A DNA stretch of 64,000 nucleotides. Origin: Halorubrum sp. CBA1229 (GTDB taxonomy: Archaea; Halobacteriota; Halobacteria; Halobacteriales; Haloferacaceae). The stretch spans positions 1,984,001 through 2,048,000 of the forward strand of contig NZ_CP054585.1 of the NCBI RefSeq assembly GCF_003721435.2, given 5' to 3'. Shown piece after piece: positions 57,780-64,000 of this stretch. Below the pieces are notes generated by a model, which was not told the DNA's origin, searched no databases, and was given only the letters and a program-made list of their open reading frames with translations. How positions within the stretch are numbered: the stretch's first letter is position 1; each line of letters begins with the position of its first letter. The position numbers were made by a program, and so were the translations under genes.

Positions 57780-58762
57780 CGATACCCGTCCAGCCGGCCC
57801 TGGTCGCTCTGCCGGAACTGCGCGAAATCGGTCAGCGTGTCGTCGGACAAAACGAGGGCGTCGGCGCAGGCGTACCACAGCGACGTCTTGTTCCCCGGCT
57901 TGTACGGGTGGTAGTCGAACCACGTCTCCCGGTCGATCTTCGGCATGTGCAAGACTAGGTTGCGGTCCCTGTCCCGGACCGTCGGCCCCGTTCGGCAGTA
58001 GAGGTAATCGTACGCGAACTGCGACCCGATGTACGGGTCCGTGCGCCGAGTCTGGAACTTGAAGTCGCACACCACCGTCTCGCCGCGGTCCGTCCGGAAC
58101 GACCCGTCTCCCGTCAGCCCGTCATACTGCGCCACCGCGGAGTCCGTCGACCGGATCGCGACTGAGTTCGGGGGGGTTTCGTACGGCGCGTACTCCGAGA
58201 GGATCCGCTTTGCCCCCTCCTCCGACTGCGCTCGGATCTCCTCCGCTGCCGGCACGGCCGGATCGCAGTCCGCCCGCAGGAACTCGTCCACGAACCGGGC
58301 GATCAGCTCGTCCTCGGAGCCGTCGTGAACGAGCTCGTAGTCGTCGTCCGTCGGCCAGGGCGGGATCAGCATCGGCGTCTCGTTGATCTCCTCGATCCGT
58401 CGAAGCGCCTGGATCGCTCGGTGGTTCAGATTCGTCTTACTGGCGTTCTCGCCGTGCTTCTTCGCGGCGTACGGAACGAAGAAGACGCCGGGAACCCCGA
58501 GTTCGGCGGCCTTCACCAGCCTCGCGACTCGCTGTAACGGATTCTTCCCCGTGGGAACGTGCCCCGTCTTTTCGACCACGAGAACGGGCGCTCCGTCTCG
58601 GAGCAGGATGATGTCGGGCCGATCGTAGCTGGCGATCTCTAAGACGGGCTCCGGCGAGTCGTCGTCCAGCCGTGAGATGTCTGCGTCGGAGAGCCGCTCC
58701 GACAGGTTCTGAAACCAGTCCGCTTCCTGAATCGCGTCGTGAACGATCGTGTACTCACTCAT
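57776..58762 (-). CDS. nuclease-like protein, candidate restriction endonuclease
   Basis: 328 residues. N-terminal SYDRPDIILLRDGAPVLVVE followed by KTGHVPTGKNPLQRVARLVK resembles the PD-x-EK core of restriction enzymes, then GVPGVFFVPYAAKKHGENAS and INETPMLIPPWPTDDD, as often seen with recognition domains. A second core-like stretch is DGSFRTDRGETVVCDFKFQT, ending in D-x-K. Both cores may not be active. It overlaps the HTH gene (8 bp) and the next nuclease-like gene, so all three are co-translated. Family not identified. Confidence 0.75.
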   Translation of the reverse strand: MSEYTIVHDAIQEADWFQNLSERLSDADISRLDDDSPEPVLEIASYDRPDIILLRDGAPVLVVEKTGHVPTGKNPLQRVARLVKAAELGVPGVFFVPYAAKKHGENASKTNLNHRAIQALRRIEEINETPMLIPPWPTDDDYELVHDGSEDELIARFVDEFLRADCDPAVPAAEEIRAQSEEGAKRILSEYAPYETPPNSVAIRSTDSAVAQYDGLTGDGSFRTDRGETVVCDFKFQTRRTDPYIGSQFAYDYLYCRTGPTVRDRDRNLVLHMPKIDRETWFDYHPYKPGNKTSLWYACADALVLSDDTLTDFAQFRQSDQGRLDGYR

Positions 58763-59051
58763 TTTGTATCACTTTCTTCGAAACCCTGTCTCCCACTTCC
58801 GTGAGCCTGTAAACCCTCCCGCGCTTCCGGTGCGGGTTGATACACGTAACGAGGGCCTCGTCCGACAGCTCGGACAGCACGTTACTCACGTGGTTCAACC
58901 GGATGTCGGCGCTCTCGGCGACCTGTTTCGGCGTCATGGGGTTGTCCTTCAGCGCGGTGACGACGGACACCCGCCGCTTGCTGCTTGACACGTAGCCGTA
59001 CAGGTCGAGCTCCTCGTCGGATAGCCCATTATCTTCGGCCTCTCCGGGCAT
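58755..59051 (-). CDS. winged-helix regulator of the island
   Basis: 98 residues from the ATG at 59051; a GTG at 59072 is an alternative start. Winged helix: LSDEELDLYGYVSSSKRRVS, VVTALKDNPMTPKQVAESAD, IRLNHVSNVLSELSDEALVT, wing KRGRVYRLTEVGDRVSKKVI. Haloarchaeal type regulator. It leads the nuclease operon and faces the methyltransferase operon, so it probably times expression of both, like a controller protein. A TATA-like cttatc (minus, about 59082) is 30 nt upstream of this start. Confidence 0.8.
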   Translation of the reverse strand: MPGEAEDNGLSDEELDLYGYVSSSKRRVSVVTALKDNPMTPKQVAESADIRLNHVSNVLSELSDEALVTCINPHRKRGRVYRLTEVGDRVSKKVIQNE

Positions 59052-59098
59052 CGTGTCGGAATAAATGAACACGAGATGGATAAGAAGTAGTTACGGTT

Positions 59099-59158
59099 TA
59101 CACACGAGTTACCTATATATCACCTACAAAATACTAACTGAATACACACGAGTTACCT
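59099..59158. promoter_or_regulatory. 16-bp direct repeats between the divergent island operons
   Basis: tacacacgagttacct occurs at 59099-59114 and again, identical, at 59143-59158; the starts are 44 bp apart, about four helical turns. Copy 1 abuts tatatatc and copy 2 ends eight bases before the TATA box gctaatatac (59166-59175) of the zinc-finger/methyltransferase operon. A dimeric regulator binding both could act on the two promoters together. Confidence 0.7.
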
Positions 59159-59165
59159 CACAAAA

Positions 59166-59175
59166 GCTAATATAC
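59166..59175 (+). promoter_or_regulatory. TATA box of the zinc-finger/methyltransferase operon
   Basis: gctaatatac lies 25-34 nt before the ATG at 59200, so the mRNA is predicted leaderless. Confidence 0.6.
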
Positions 59176-59199
59176 CCGGGAACACAACCTCTCTGTAAG

Positions 59200-59388
59200 A
59201 TGGCCGAGAAACGCGATTCTAACGATGTCGTTTCGAGCTATCCGTTCTCCGAGGACGACGGCTCGAACGGTTCCGACGACTCGGACGGCGAGGACTCGTT
59301 CGTCTGTTCGGACTGCGACCGGGAGTTCGAAACGAAGCGGGGGTTGAACATTCACCGGGGCCAACAGCACGACCGAGATGGGGAGTAG
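59200..59388 (+). CDS. tiny C2H2 zinc-finger protein
   Basis: 62 residues. An acidic Ser-Asp N-terminus (SEDDGSNGSDDSDGED) is followed by one C2H2 finger, FVCSDCDREFETKRGLNIHR-G-QQHD, with Cys-x2-Cys and His-x4-His. The start is fixed by the TATA box 25-34 nt upstream. The stop lies one nucleotide before the methyltransferase ATG (a longer form would overlap), so the two are coupled. It may guide or regulate the methyltransferase, or be a second regulator. Confidence 0.75.
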   Translation: MAEKRDSNDVVSSYPFSEDDGSNGSDDSDGEDSFVCSDCDREFETKRGLNIHRGQQHDRDGE

Positions 59389-59389
59389 G

Positions 59390-60457
59390 ATGGACGTCGT
59401 CGACCTGTTCTGCGGTGCCGGCGGGCTCTCTGCGGGGTTCGATCAGGCGGGGTACGACGTCGTGGGGGGCGTGGACTTCGAGGGCGCGTTCGCCGCGACC
59501 TTCGAACACAACCACGACGCGGAGTTCGTCGAGGCCGACCTGAGTGAGGTCACGGGGACCGGCGTGTTGGACCGGCTGGGGTACGACCCGGGCGACGTCG
59601 ACGGCGTCATCGGCGGCCCGCCGTGTCAGGGATTCAGCCTGGCGGGCGCGAAGACCGACCCCGCGGACGAGCGCAACTTCCTCGTCACCAACTTCATCAA
59701 GTCGGTGTACGAGATGGAGCCGGACTGGTTCGTCATGGAGAACGTCCCCCGTATCACGACGATGGAGGACGGGAAGGTGTTGGAGTATATCCTCTCTCAG
59801 TTCGACAAGATCGGCTACCGCACCGGCTGGTCGGTGCTCAACGCGGCCGATTACGGGGTTCCGCAGAACAGGAAGCGCGCGTTCTTCATCGGGCACAAAG
59901 CCGGCGAGAAGGTGGCGTTCCCCGAGGCGACGTTCCGGAACTCGACCGAGCAACAGACGCTGTCCGCCGACCGGCGGCCCCCGCGCACGGTCCGCGACGC
60001 GTTCGGCGACCTGCCGTCGCTGGACCCGGGAGAACAGAAGACCGCCTACGCGTCTGACCCGGACGGGGAGTACCAGCGGGAGATGCGGCGCAACGGCCCC
60101 GAACTGACGAATCACCGCGCACCGAACCACGGCGACACCGTCGTCGAGCGGATCGAAAAGGCCGCTCCCGGGGAGAAGATCCCGTACGACAGCTGGTCGC
60201 AGAAGCGACGACTCGCGGACGGGGAGCCCGCCCCGACGCTCCTGGCCGGACCGCGGCCGACGTACCACTTCGCACATCCGTCGGACGACAGGGGGCTCAG
60301 CGTTCGCGAGCGAGCGCGCCTCCAGTCGTTCCCGGACGACTACCTGTTTAAAGGCCCGATAGCGAAACAACGGCAGATGACCGGGAACGCCGTGCCGCCG
60401 CTCCTGAGCCGGGCGGTCGCGCGCGAGATCTCCGCGCAGATCGCGCCGGCGACGTAG
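59390..60457 (+). CDS. DNA (cytosine-5)-methyltransferase
   Basis: 355 residues from the ATG at 59390. All key C5-MTase motifs: DVVDLFCGAGGLSAGFDQAG (SAM), VIGGPPCQGFSLAGAKTDPA (catalytic Cys), DWFVMENVPRITTM (ENV), YGVPQNRKRAFFIGHKAG (QNR) and QMTGNAVPPLLSRAVAREIS, with a target domain RRLADGEPAPTLLAGPRPTY. It makes 5-methylcytosine at a specific site. Companion nuclease-like genes run the other way, so it is probably the modification half of a restriction-modification system. Confidence 0.93.
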   Translation: MDVVDLFCGAGGLSAGFDQAGYDVVGGVDFEGAFAATFEHNHDAEFVEADLSEVTGTGVLDRLGYDPGDVDGVIGGPPCQGFSLAGAKTDPADERNFLVTNFIKSVYEMEPDWFVMENVPRITTMEDGKVLEYILSQFDKIGYRTGWSVLNAADYGVPQNRKRAFFIGHKAGEKVAFPEATFRNSTEQQTLSADRRPPRTVRDAFGDLPSLDPGEQKTAYASDPDGEYQREMRRNGPELTNHRAPNHGDTVVERIEKAAPGEKIPYDSWSQKRRLADGEPAPTLLAGPRPTYHFAHPSDDRGLSVRERARLQSFPDDYLFKGPIAKQRQMTGNAVPPLLSRAVAREISAQIAPAT

Positions 60458-60802
60458 CGGGGGCTCCACCGGGTCGGTCTTCTTCCTCGGCTCGCGTCCG
60501 ACCGCTCGCTCGGAACCCCTCGTCCCCCAGGGTGTGAAACCGTCATCCGTTACCCGCTCGCGACGCCGCAGCGGGCCCTCCTGCGGCCGGTTTCGTGCGG
60601 ATGGCGCCACGGACGAGGGGCGTTCCGTCTCAGTCGTGTCCGCACGGGCCCGTCAGGCGCCGGCCGAACCGGTCGGCGCAGCCCCGACAGACGCCGATGT
60701 CGACACGGGCGCCAGCCTCATCCGCGGGACAGCTCTGGGCATAATGTAACCAATATCGGGATCTAACAACTGTTTTGTAACTGTTTGCGTTTGTTCTACC
60801 TG
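60458..60802. other. intergenic region right of the island
   Basis: About 345 bases. Reading frames here have no domain features. The right half is AT-richer and holds a direct repeat aactgttt (60768-60775 and 60779-60786, 11 bp apart) just before the solute-binding gene. No inverted repeats typical of an integration end are seen. Confidence 0.45.
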
Positions 60803-61717
60803 ATGGATCGACGGCGATACGTGCAGCTCATCGGCGCCGGCGGAGCCCTCTCGCTTTCGGGCTGTGTCGGCGGCGCGTCGACCTCGGCGGAGCCCGGCCC
60901 CGAGGCCGAGACGAGCGGGGAGACGCTGACCGTCGCGACGGCGACGACGACCCGGGACAGCGGGCTCCTCGACGAGCTGGTTCCGGGGTTCGAACAGAGG
61001 TTCGGGTCGTCGGTGGACACGGTCGCCCGCGGCACCGGCGGGGCGCTCAGGACCGCCCGGAACGGCGACTGCGACGCGGTGCTCGTCCACGCTCGGTCGC
61101 TGGAGGACGAGTTCCTCCGGGCGGGACACGGCGTCAACCGGCGCGCGGTCATGGTGAACGACTTCCTGCTGGTCGGCCCTCCCGAGGACCCGGCCGGCGT
61201 CGCCGGCGCGGACCCGGTCGAGGCGGTCGCGGCGATCGCCGCGGCCGAGGCGTCGTTCCTGTCGCGGGGCGACCGCTCCGGCACCCACCTCCGGGAGCGC
61301 CGGCTGTGGAGCGAGGCGGGGATCGACCCCGCGGGCTCCTGGTACCGCGAGTCCGGACAGGGGATGGGAAACACGCTGGCGATGGCCGCGCAGTCCGGGT
61401 CGTACACCCTGACCGACCGCGGGACGTTCCTCAACGTCGGCGAGGGCGGGCTGACGGCTCACGTCGCGCGCGGCATCGCGGACCCGCCGCCGCTGCTCCG
61501 GAACGAGTACGCCGCCATCCCGGTCAACCCCGCCCGGCACGACGTGGCGTATCCGCTGGCTATGGCCTTCCTCGGCTACGTCACCGGCCCCGGACAGGCT
61601 CGGATCGAGGAGTTCCGCGTGGCCGGCGAGCGCGCGTTCCGACCGCTCGCCCGGTCGCCGGAGCCGCGGTTCGACCAGTACGTACCGAGCGGCTGGCCGG
61701 ACGCCGACGACTCCTGA
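60803..61717 (+). CDS. tungstate/molybdate-type ABC substrate-binding lipoprotein (TupA-like)
   Basis: 304 residues from the ATG at 60803. RR-containing signal MDRRRYVQLIGAGGALSLSG with lipobox LSGC, so Tat-exported and lipid-anchored. The mature protein begins LTVATATTTRDSGLLDELVP, and has FLSRGDRSGTHLRERRLWSE and DVAYPLAMAFLGYVTGPGQA, as in TupA/WtpA-type oxyanion binding proteins. Permease and ATPase partners are not next to it. The direct repeats upstream could be regulatory. Confidence 0.85.
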   Translation: MDRRRYVQLIGAGGALSLSGCVGGASTSAEPGPEAETSGETLTVATATTTRDSGLLDELVPGFEQRFGSSVDTVARGTGGALRTARNGDCDAVLVHARSLEDEFLRAGHGVNRRAVMVNDFLLVGPPEDPAGVAGADPVEAVAAIAAAEASFLSRGDRSGTHLRERRLWSEAGIDPAGSWYRESGQGMGNTLAMAAQSGSYTLTDRGTFLNVGEGGLTAHVARGIADPPPLLRNEYAAIPVNPARHDVAYPLAMAFLGYVTGPGQARIEEFRVAGERAFRPLARSPEPRFDQYVPSGWPDADDS

Positions 61718-61829
61718 CCCCTCCCCTCCGCTCTCCCTCTCCTCCGTCGTCCGCCGGCCATCGGAGGCGTCTCCGGCCGACGGTTCCGCGAGCCACACGC
61801 CCAAGTACTCGCTCCTCACAGCCACACGC

Positions 61830-63728
61830 GTGTACCGACGAGACCTCAGGGACACCGACTACGACGGCCTCCTCGCCGACGCGGCCGTCGCGGACCGCGT
61901 CGTGCAGGCCGCGGTCGGGCCGGACGGCCGGATCGCCTACGCGAAGAACCGCGAGCTGACCACCGACATCTGGCTCTCGACCGACGACGGCGACGCGCGG
62001 CTCACGAGCCGCGGGGCGTCCGCCATGCGCTACGGTCGCACCGACGCGCGGTGGCTCGACTGGAGCCCCGGCGGCGACCGGCTCGCCTTCGTCACCGCCG
62101 ACGCCGAGCTGGCGACCGTCGACGTCGACACCGGCGCGGTCGAGGTGCTCACCGACCTGGAGGGCGGTATCGCCGGCCTCGCGTGGGGCCACCCCGGCAT
62201 CGCGGTCGTCACTGACGGCTTCTCTCGCGCGAGCCTCGCGGTGGTCTCCCCCGACGGCGACCGCGTCGAGGCGATCGCGAACGACGAGTTCCTCTACGCC
62301 GACCCGCACTGGCAGGGCGAGACCGTCGTCGCGACCCGGTCGCGACACGCCGACCTGTTCGACTACGAGGCCGCGCTCGTCCGCGTCCCCCTCGACGACG
62401 AGGAGGTCACGGAGCTGTTCGCGGAGCCGGGCGTCCGGGCGGCCTGCCCGCGCCCGCGACCCGGCGACGACGAGGCGGTCGCGTTCGTCCACGACGGGAG
62501 CGGGTACGACGCGGTGTACGGGGTCGACGCTGAGGGGAACGAAATCGCCCCGCTGTACGGCGTCCCGGAGACGGAGGTCGCGGCGCCCGAGTGGAACGAC
62601 GCGGGCGACCGGCTCGCCGTGACGGCAACGAGCGGCGGTCGAACCGGGGTCCACGTCGTCGATGTCGGCGGCGCGCTCGCGGCCGCCGACTCCGGGCCCG
62701 GCGTGGGCGCGGATCCCGAGTCGGCAGCCGACGCGACGGTGCTCGCGTCCGGCGACGCGATCCACGGCGCGCCGCGGTGGGACGGCGACCGGGTGATATC
62801 GGTCCGGGAGTCGCCGACCGAGCCCCCGGCCGTCGTCGACGCGGCGAGCGGGGAGCGGCTCACGCCGTCGGCGACGGCGGGGCTGGCGGCGCGGCTCCCC
62901 GCGCCCGAGGCGTTCACGTACGACTCGGCCGGGACGGAAATCCACGCGGTGGTCTATCCGCCCGATTCGGACGCCGAGGGGGGATCGGTTCCCCTCCTCG
63001 TGAAACCCCACGGCGGCCCCACCGCCTTCGACGGCTTCGGCTTCGACCACCGGGCCGCCTACTTCGCGGCGCTCGGCTACGCGGTCGTCCGCCCGAACTA
63101 CCGCGGCTCCGACGGGTTCGGTCGGGCGTTCCGCATGGCGAACGACGGCGACTGGGGCGGCGGCGACCTCGACGACGTGGTCCGGGCCGCGGACGCGACG
63201 GCGGCGCGGTACGACGCCGTCGACGGCGACCGCGTCGGGATCTTCGGCGGCTCCGGCGGGGGGTTGATGACCGTGAACGCGCTCGGCAACAGCGACCGGT
63301 TCCGCGCCGGCGCTGCCTTCTACGGCGTGTACGACTACGAGTCGTTCGTCGACGACACCGACGACGTGGGGTGGCAGCTCCTCAAGCGGGAGCTCGGCGA
63401 CTTCGTGCGGGACCTCGACGCCTACCGCGACGCGAGCCCGATCCGGACGGTCCCCGACATCGACGACCCGCTCATGGTGCTCCACGGCGAGGCGGACGCT
63501 CGCGTCCCGATCAGTCAGTCGGAGCAGCTCGTCGAGGAGCTGGAGCGACACGACGTCCGCCACGAGCTGCGCCGGTACGAGGGCGAGCCGCACGGCTTCG
63601 GGGAGCTGGAGCACGTCCTCGACGCGTACACGCGGGTCGCGGACCTATTCGCGAAGTACCTCCGGAAGCGACCCGACGACGGGAGCAGCCGGCCGTACGA
63701 GCCGCCGGAGTCAGTGACCCACGACTGA
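61830..63728 (+). CDS. S9-family (prolyl oligopeptidase-like) serine peptidase
   Basis: 632 residues, GTG start. N-terminal beta-propeller (residues about 1-360: WLDWSPGGDRLAFVTADAEL, IAYAKNRELTTDIWLSTDDG), then the alpha/beta hydrolase domain with VKPHGGPTAFDGFGFDHRAA, nucleophile in GIFGGSGGGLMTVNALG (G-G-S-G-G), Asp near LMVLHGEADARVPI and His in EGEPHGFGELEHV. It removes or cleaves short peptides. Its stop codon lies inside the end hairpin of an IS200/IS605-type element, so the last residues (VTHD) come from that element. Confidence 0.9.
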   Translation: MYRRDLRDTDYDGLLADAAVADRVVQAAVGPDGRIAYAKNRELTTDIWLSTDDGDARLTSRGASAMRYGRTDARWLDWSPGGDRLAFVTADAELATVDVDTGAVEVLTDLEGGIAGLAWGHPGIAVVTDGFSRASLAVVSPDGDRVEAIANDEFLYADPHWQGETVVATRSRHADLFDYEAALVRVPLDDEEVTELFAEPGVRAACPRPRPGDDEAVAFVHDGSGYDAVYGVDAEGNEIAPLYGVPETEVAAPEWNDAGDRLAVTATSGGRTGVHVVDVGGALAAADSGPGVGADPESAADATVLASGDAIHGAPRWDGDRVISVRESPTEPPAVVDAASGERLTPSATAGLAARLPAPEAFTYDSAGTEIHAVVYPPDSDAEGGSVPLLVKPHGGPTAFDGFGFDHRAAYFAALGYAVVRPNYRGSDGFGRAFRMANDGDWGGGDLDDVVRAADATAARYDAVDGDRVGIFGGSGGGLMTVNALGNSDRFRAGAAFYGVYDYESFVDDTDDVGWQLLKRELGDFVRDLDAYRDASPIRTVPDIDDPLMVLHGEADARVPISQSEQLVEELERHDVRHELRRYEGEPHGFGELEHVLDAYTRVADLFAKYLRKRPDDGSSRPYEPPESVTHD

Positions 63729-64000
63729 AGTCGTGGGCTTGTCAGTGGACTCGCCTTCTGCCGTCGAACTGACGGAGGCGGTAAATTCGCCGTTCAGGTT
63801 CAGCGTCCCTGACTTGAGCGCACACTGACAGGGTGCGCCTCCACCCGAAGACGTCTGCCCCGAGCGGAGACGTTTGAGAAGTTTCCGAGCAATGTTCTTG
63901 CTCGCATTGTAGTCCGCGTTCAGTTCGTACTCGCATTTCTGACACATGAACTGGTGTTTCGACCGCCGATTCGTTTCGTGTGTAAAGCCGCACTTCGAAC
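63711..64000 (-). CDS. tnpB: TnpB (IS200/IS605 family), C-terminal part, runs off right edge
   Basis: The visible C-terminal part begins SKCGFTHETNRRSKHQFMCQ and continues KCEYELNADYNASKNIARKL, the four-Cys zinc ribbon interrupted by the last RuvC Asp (ADYNASKN). TnpB is an RNA-guided nuclease, and only this end is in the window, so the RuvC Asp/Glu upstream cannot be checked. The tail TDKPTTSVVGH is encoded through the end hairpin. An omega-RNA is expected to overlap this 3' end. Confidence 0.85.
   Translation of the reverse strand, partial: SKCGFTHETNRRSKHQFMCQKCEYELNADYNASKNIARKLLKRLRSGQTSSGGGAPCQCALKSGTLNLNGEFTASVSSTAEGESTDKPTTSVVGH
63718..63737. mobile_element. end hairpin of the IS200/IS605-type element
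   Basis: CCCACGAC-TGAA-GTCGTGGG is a perfect 8-bp stem with a 4-nt loop. It is the subterminal hairpin recognised by TnpA in this IS family and lies at the 3' side of tnpB. The element boundary is probably within a few bases of 63710. The S9 peptidase stop codon TGA (63726-63728) is in its loop. Confidence 0.7.

Noticed and set aside
60534..60749. A 71-codon plus-strand frame right of the island
   Set aside because: Arg/Ser-rich with no conserved features and no promoter; the region looks intergenic.
57060..60802. Integrated element bounded by tRNA-Arg direct repeats
   Set aside because: I searched by eye for the last bases of tRNA-Arg (tcccaccgtgccc) on the right side of the island and found none, and there is no integrase gene.
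61581..63614. A 677-codon open frame on the minus strand
   Set aside because: It is opposite the S9 peptidase with full catalytic triad; composition is Arg/Val-rich without motifs.

Overview
The window is chromosomal DNA of a haloarchaeon, most likely Halorubrum or a close relative. It has very high GC, strongly acidic predicted proteins, short intergenic gaps, and TATA-like boxes about 25-30 nt upstream of many start codons, which suggests leaderless mRNAs. It carries typical archaeal housekeeping genes (pelota, TFS, S8e, SecF/SecD, RsmA with a DUF655 protein, TbsP) and three tRNA genes (Thr-GGU, Gly-GCC, Arg-UCU). About 75 protein genes can be supported. Most of the very long reading frames opposite real genes are GC-driven shadows.

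Layout. 1-10.5 kb: partial hydrolase, DUF4013 membrane protein, pelota, ornithine cyclodeaminase homologue, small membrane proteins, serine hydroxymethyltransferase, TbsP, a YcaO protein and a cupin. 10.5-11.07 kb and 15.98-16.36 kb: two copies of a non-coding element of about 270 bp, each led by a TATA box and folding into several stems whose base pairs covary between copies. 11-18 kb: beta-RFAP synthase homologue, a RecA/KaiC-like protein lacking the Walker A lysine, two coupled zinc-binding acidic proteins, a MOT1-type transporter, TFS and an orphan gene. 17.6-31.5 kb: hydrolase, MutY, HAD enzyme, enoyl-CoA hydratase, PiT-type transporter, a cis-prenyltransferase homologue lacking the catalytic N-terminal motif, SecF/SecD, a GDT1/TMEM165 transporter behind a palindromic promoter element, and RNase HII. 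31.5-41 kb: S8e, a TM-plus-RCK protein, regulators, NikR divergent from a NicO-type nickel transporter, an Old Yellow Enzyme and a UspA-like protein. 41-46 kb: a three-gene cluster with a membrane-anchored winged-helix regulator and two His/Met-rich or Gly-rich envelope proteins, then a two-protein MetE-type methionine synthase divergent from a BtuF-like cobalamin-binding protein. 46-57 kb: HemK-type methyltransferase, MscS, RsmA, DUF655, thiolase, phosphoglycerate mutase, ArsR-type regulator, EamA transporter, GNAT, nucleotide kinase and tRNA-Arg.

57-60.5 kb is the clearest accessory island. A winged-helix gene followed by two overlapping nuclease-like genes runs leftward. A tiny C2H2 zinc-finger gene and a complete C5 cytosine methyltransferase run rightward. 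The shared AT-rich promoter region holds a perfect 16-bp direct repeat. This looks like an uncharacterised restriction-modification (defence) cassette next to tRNA-Arg and is the best candidate here for a new system. After it come a tungstate/molybdate-type binding lipoprotein and an S9 peptidase whose stop codon lies inside the end hairpin of an IS200/IS605-type element. The TnpB gene of that element runs off the right edge of the window.

Functional themes are metal homeostasis (NikR/NicO, GDT1, the His/Met-rich cluster, MOT1, TupA-like), one-carbon and methionine metabolism (GlyA, MetE pair, BtuF), protein export (SecFD) and ribosome biogenesis or rescue. All family assignments come from reading motifs; no database search was run.
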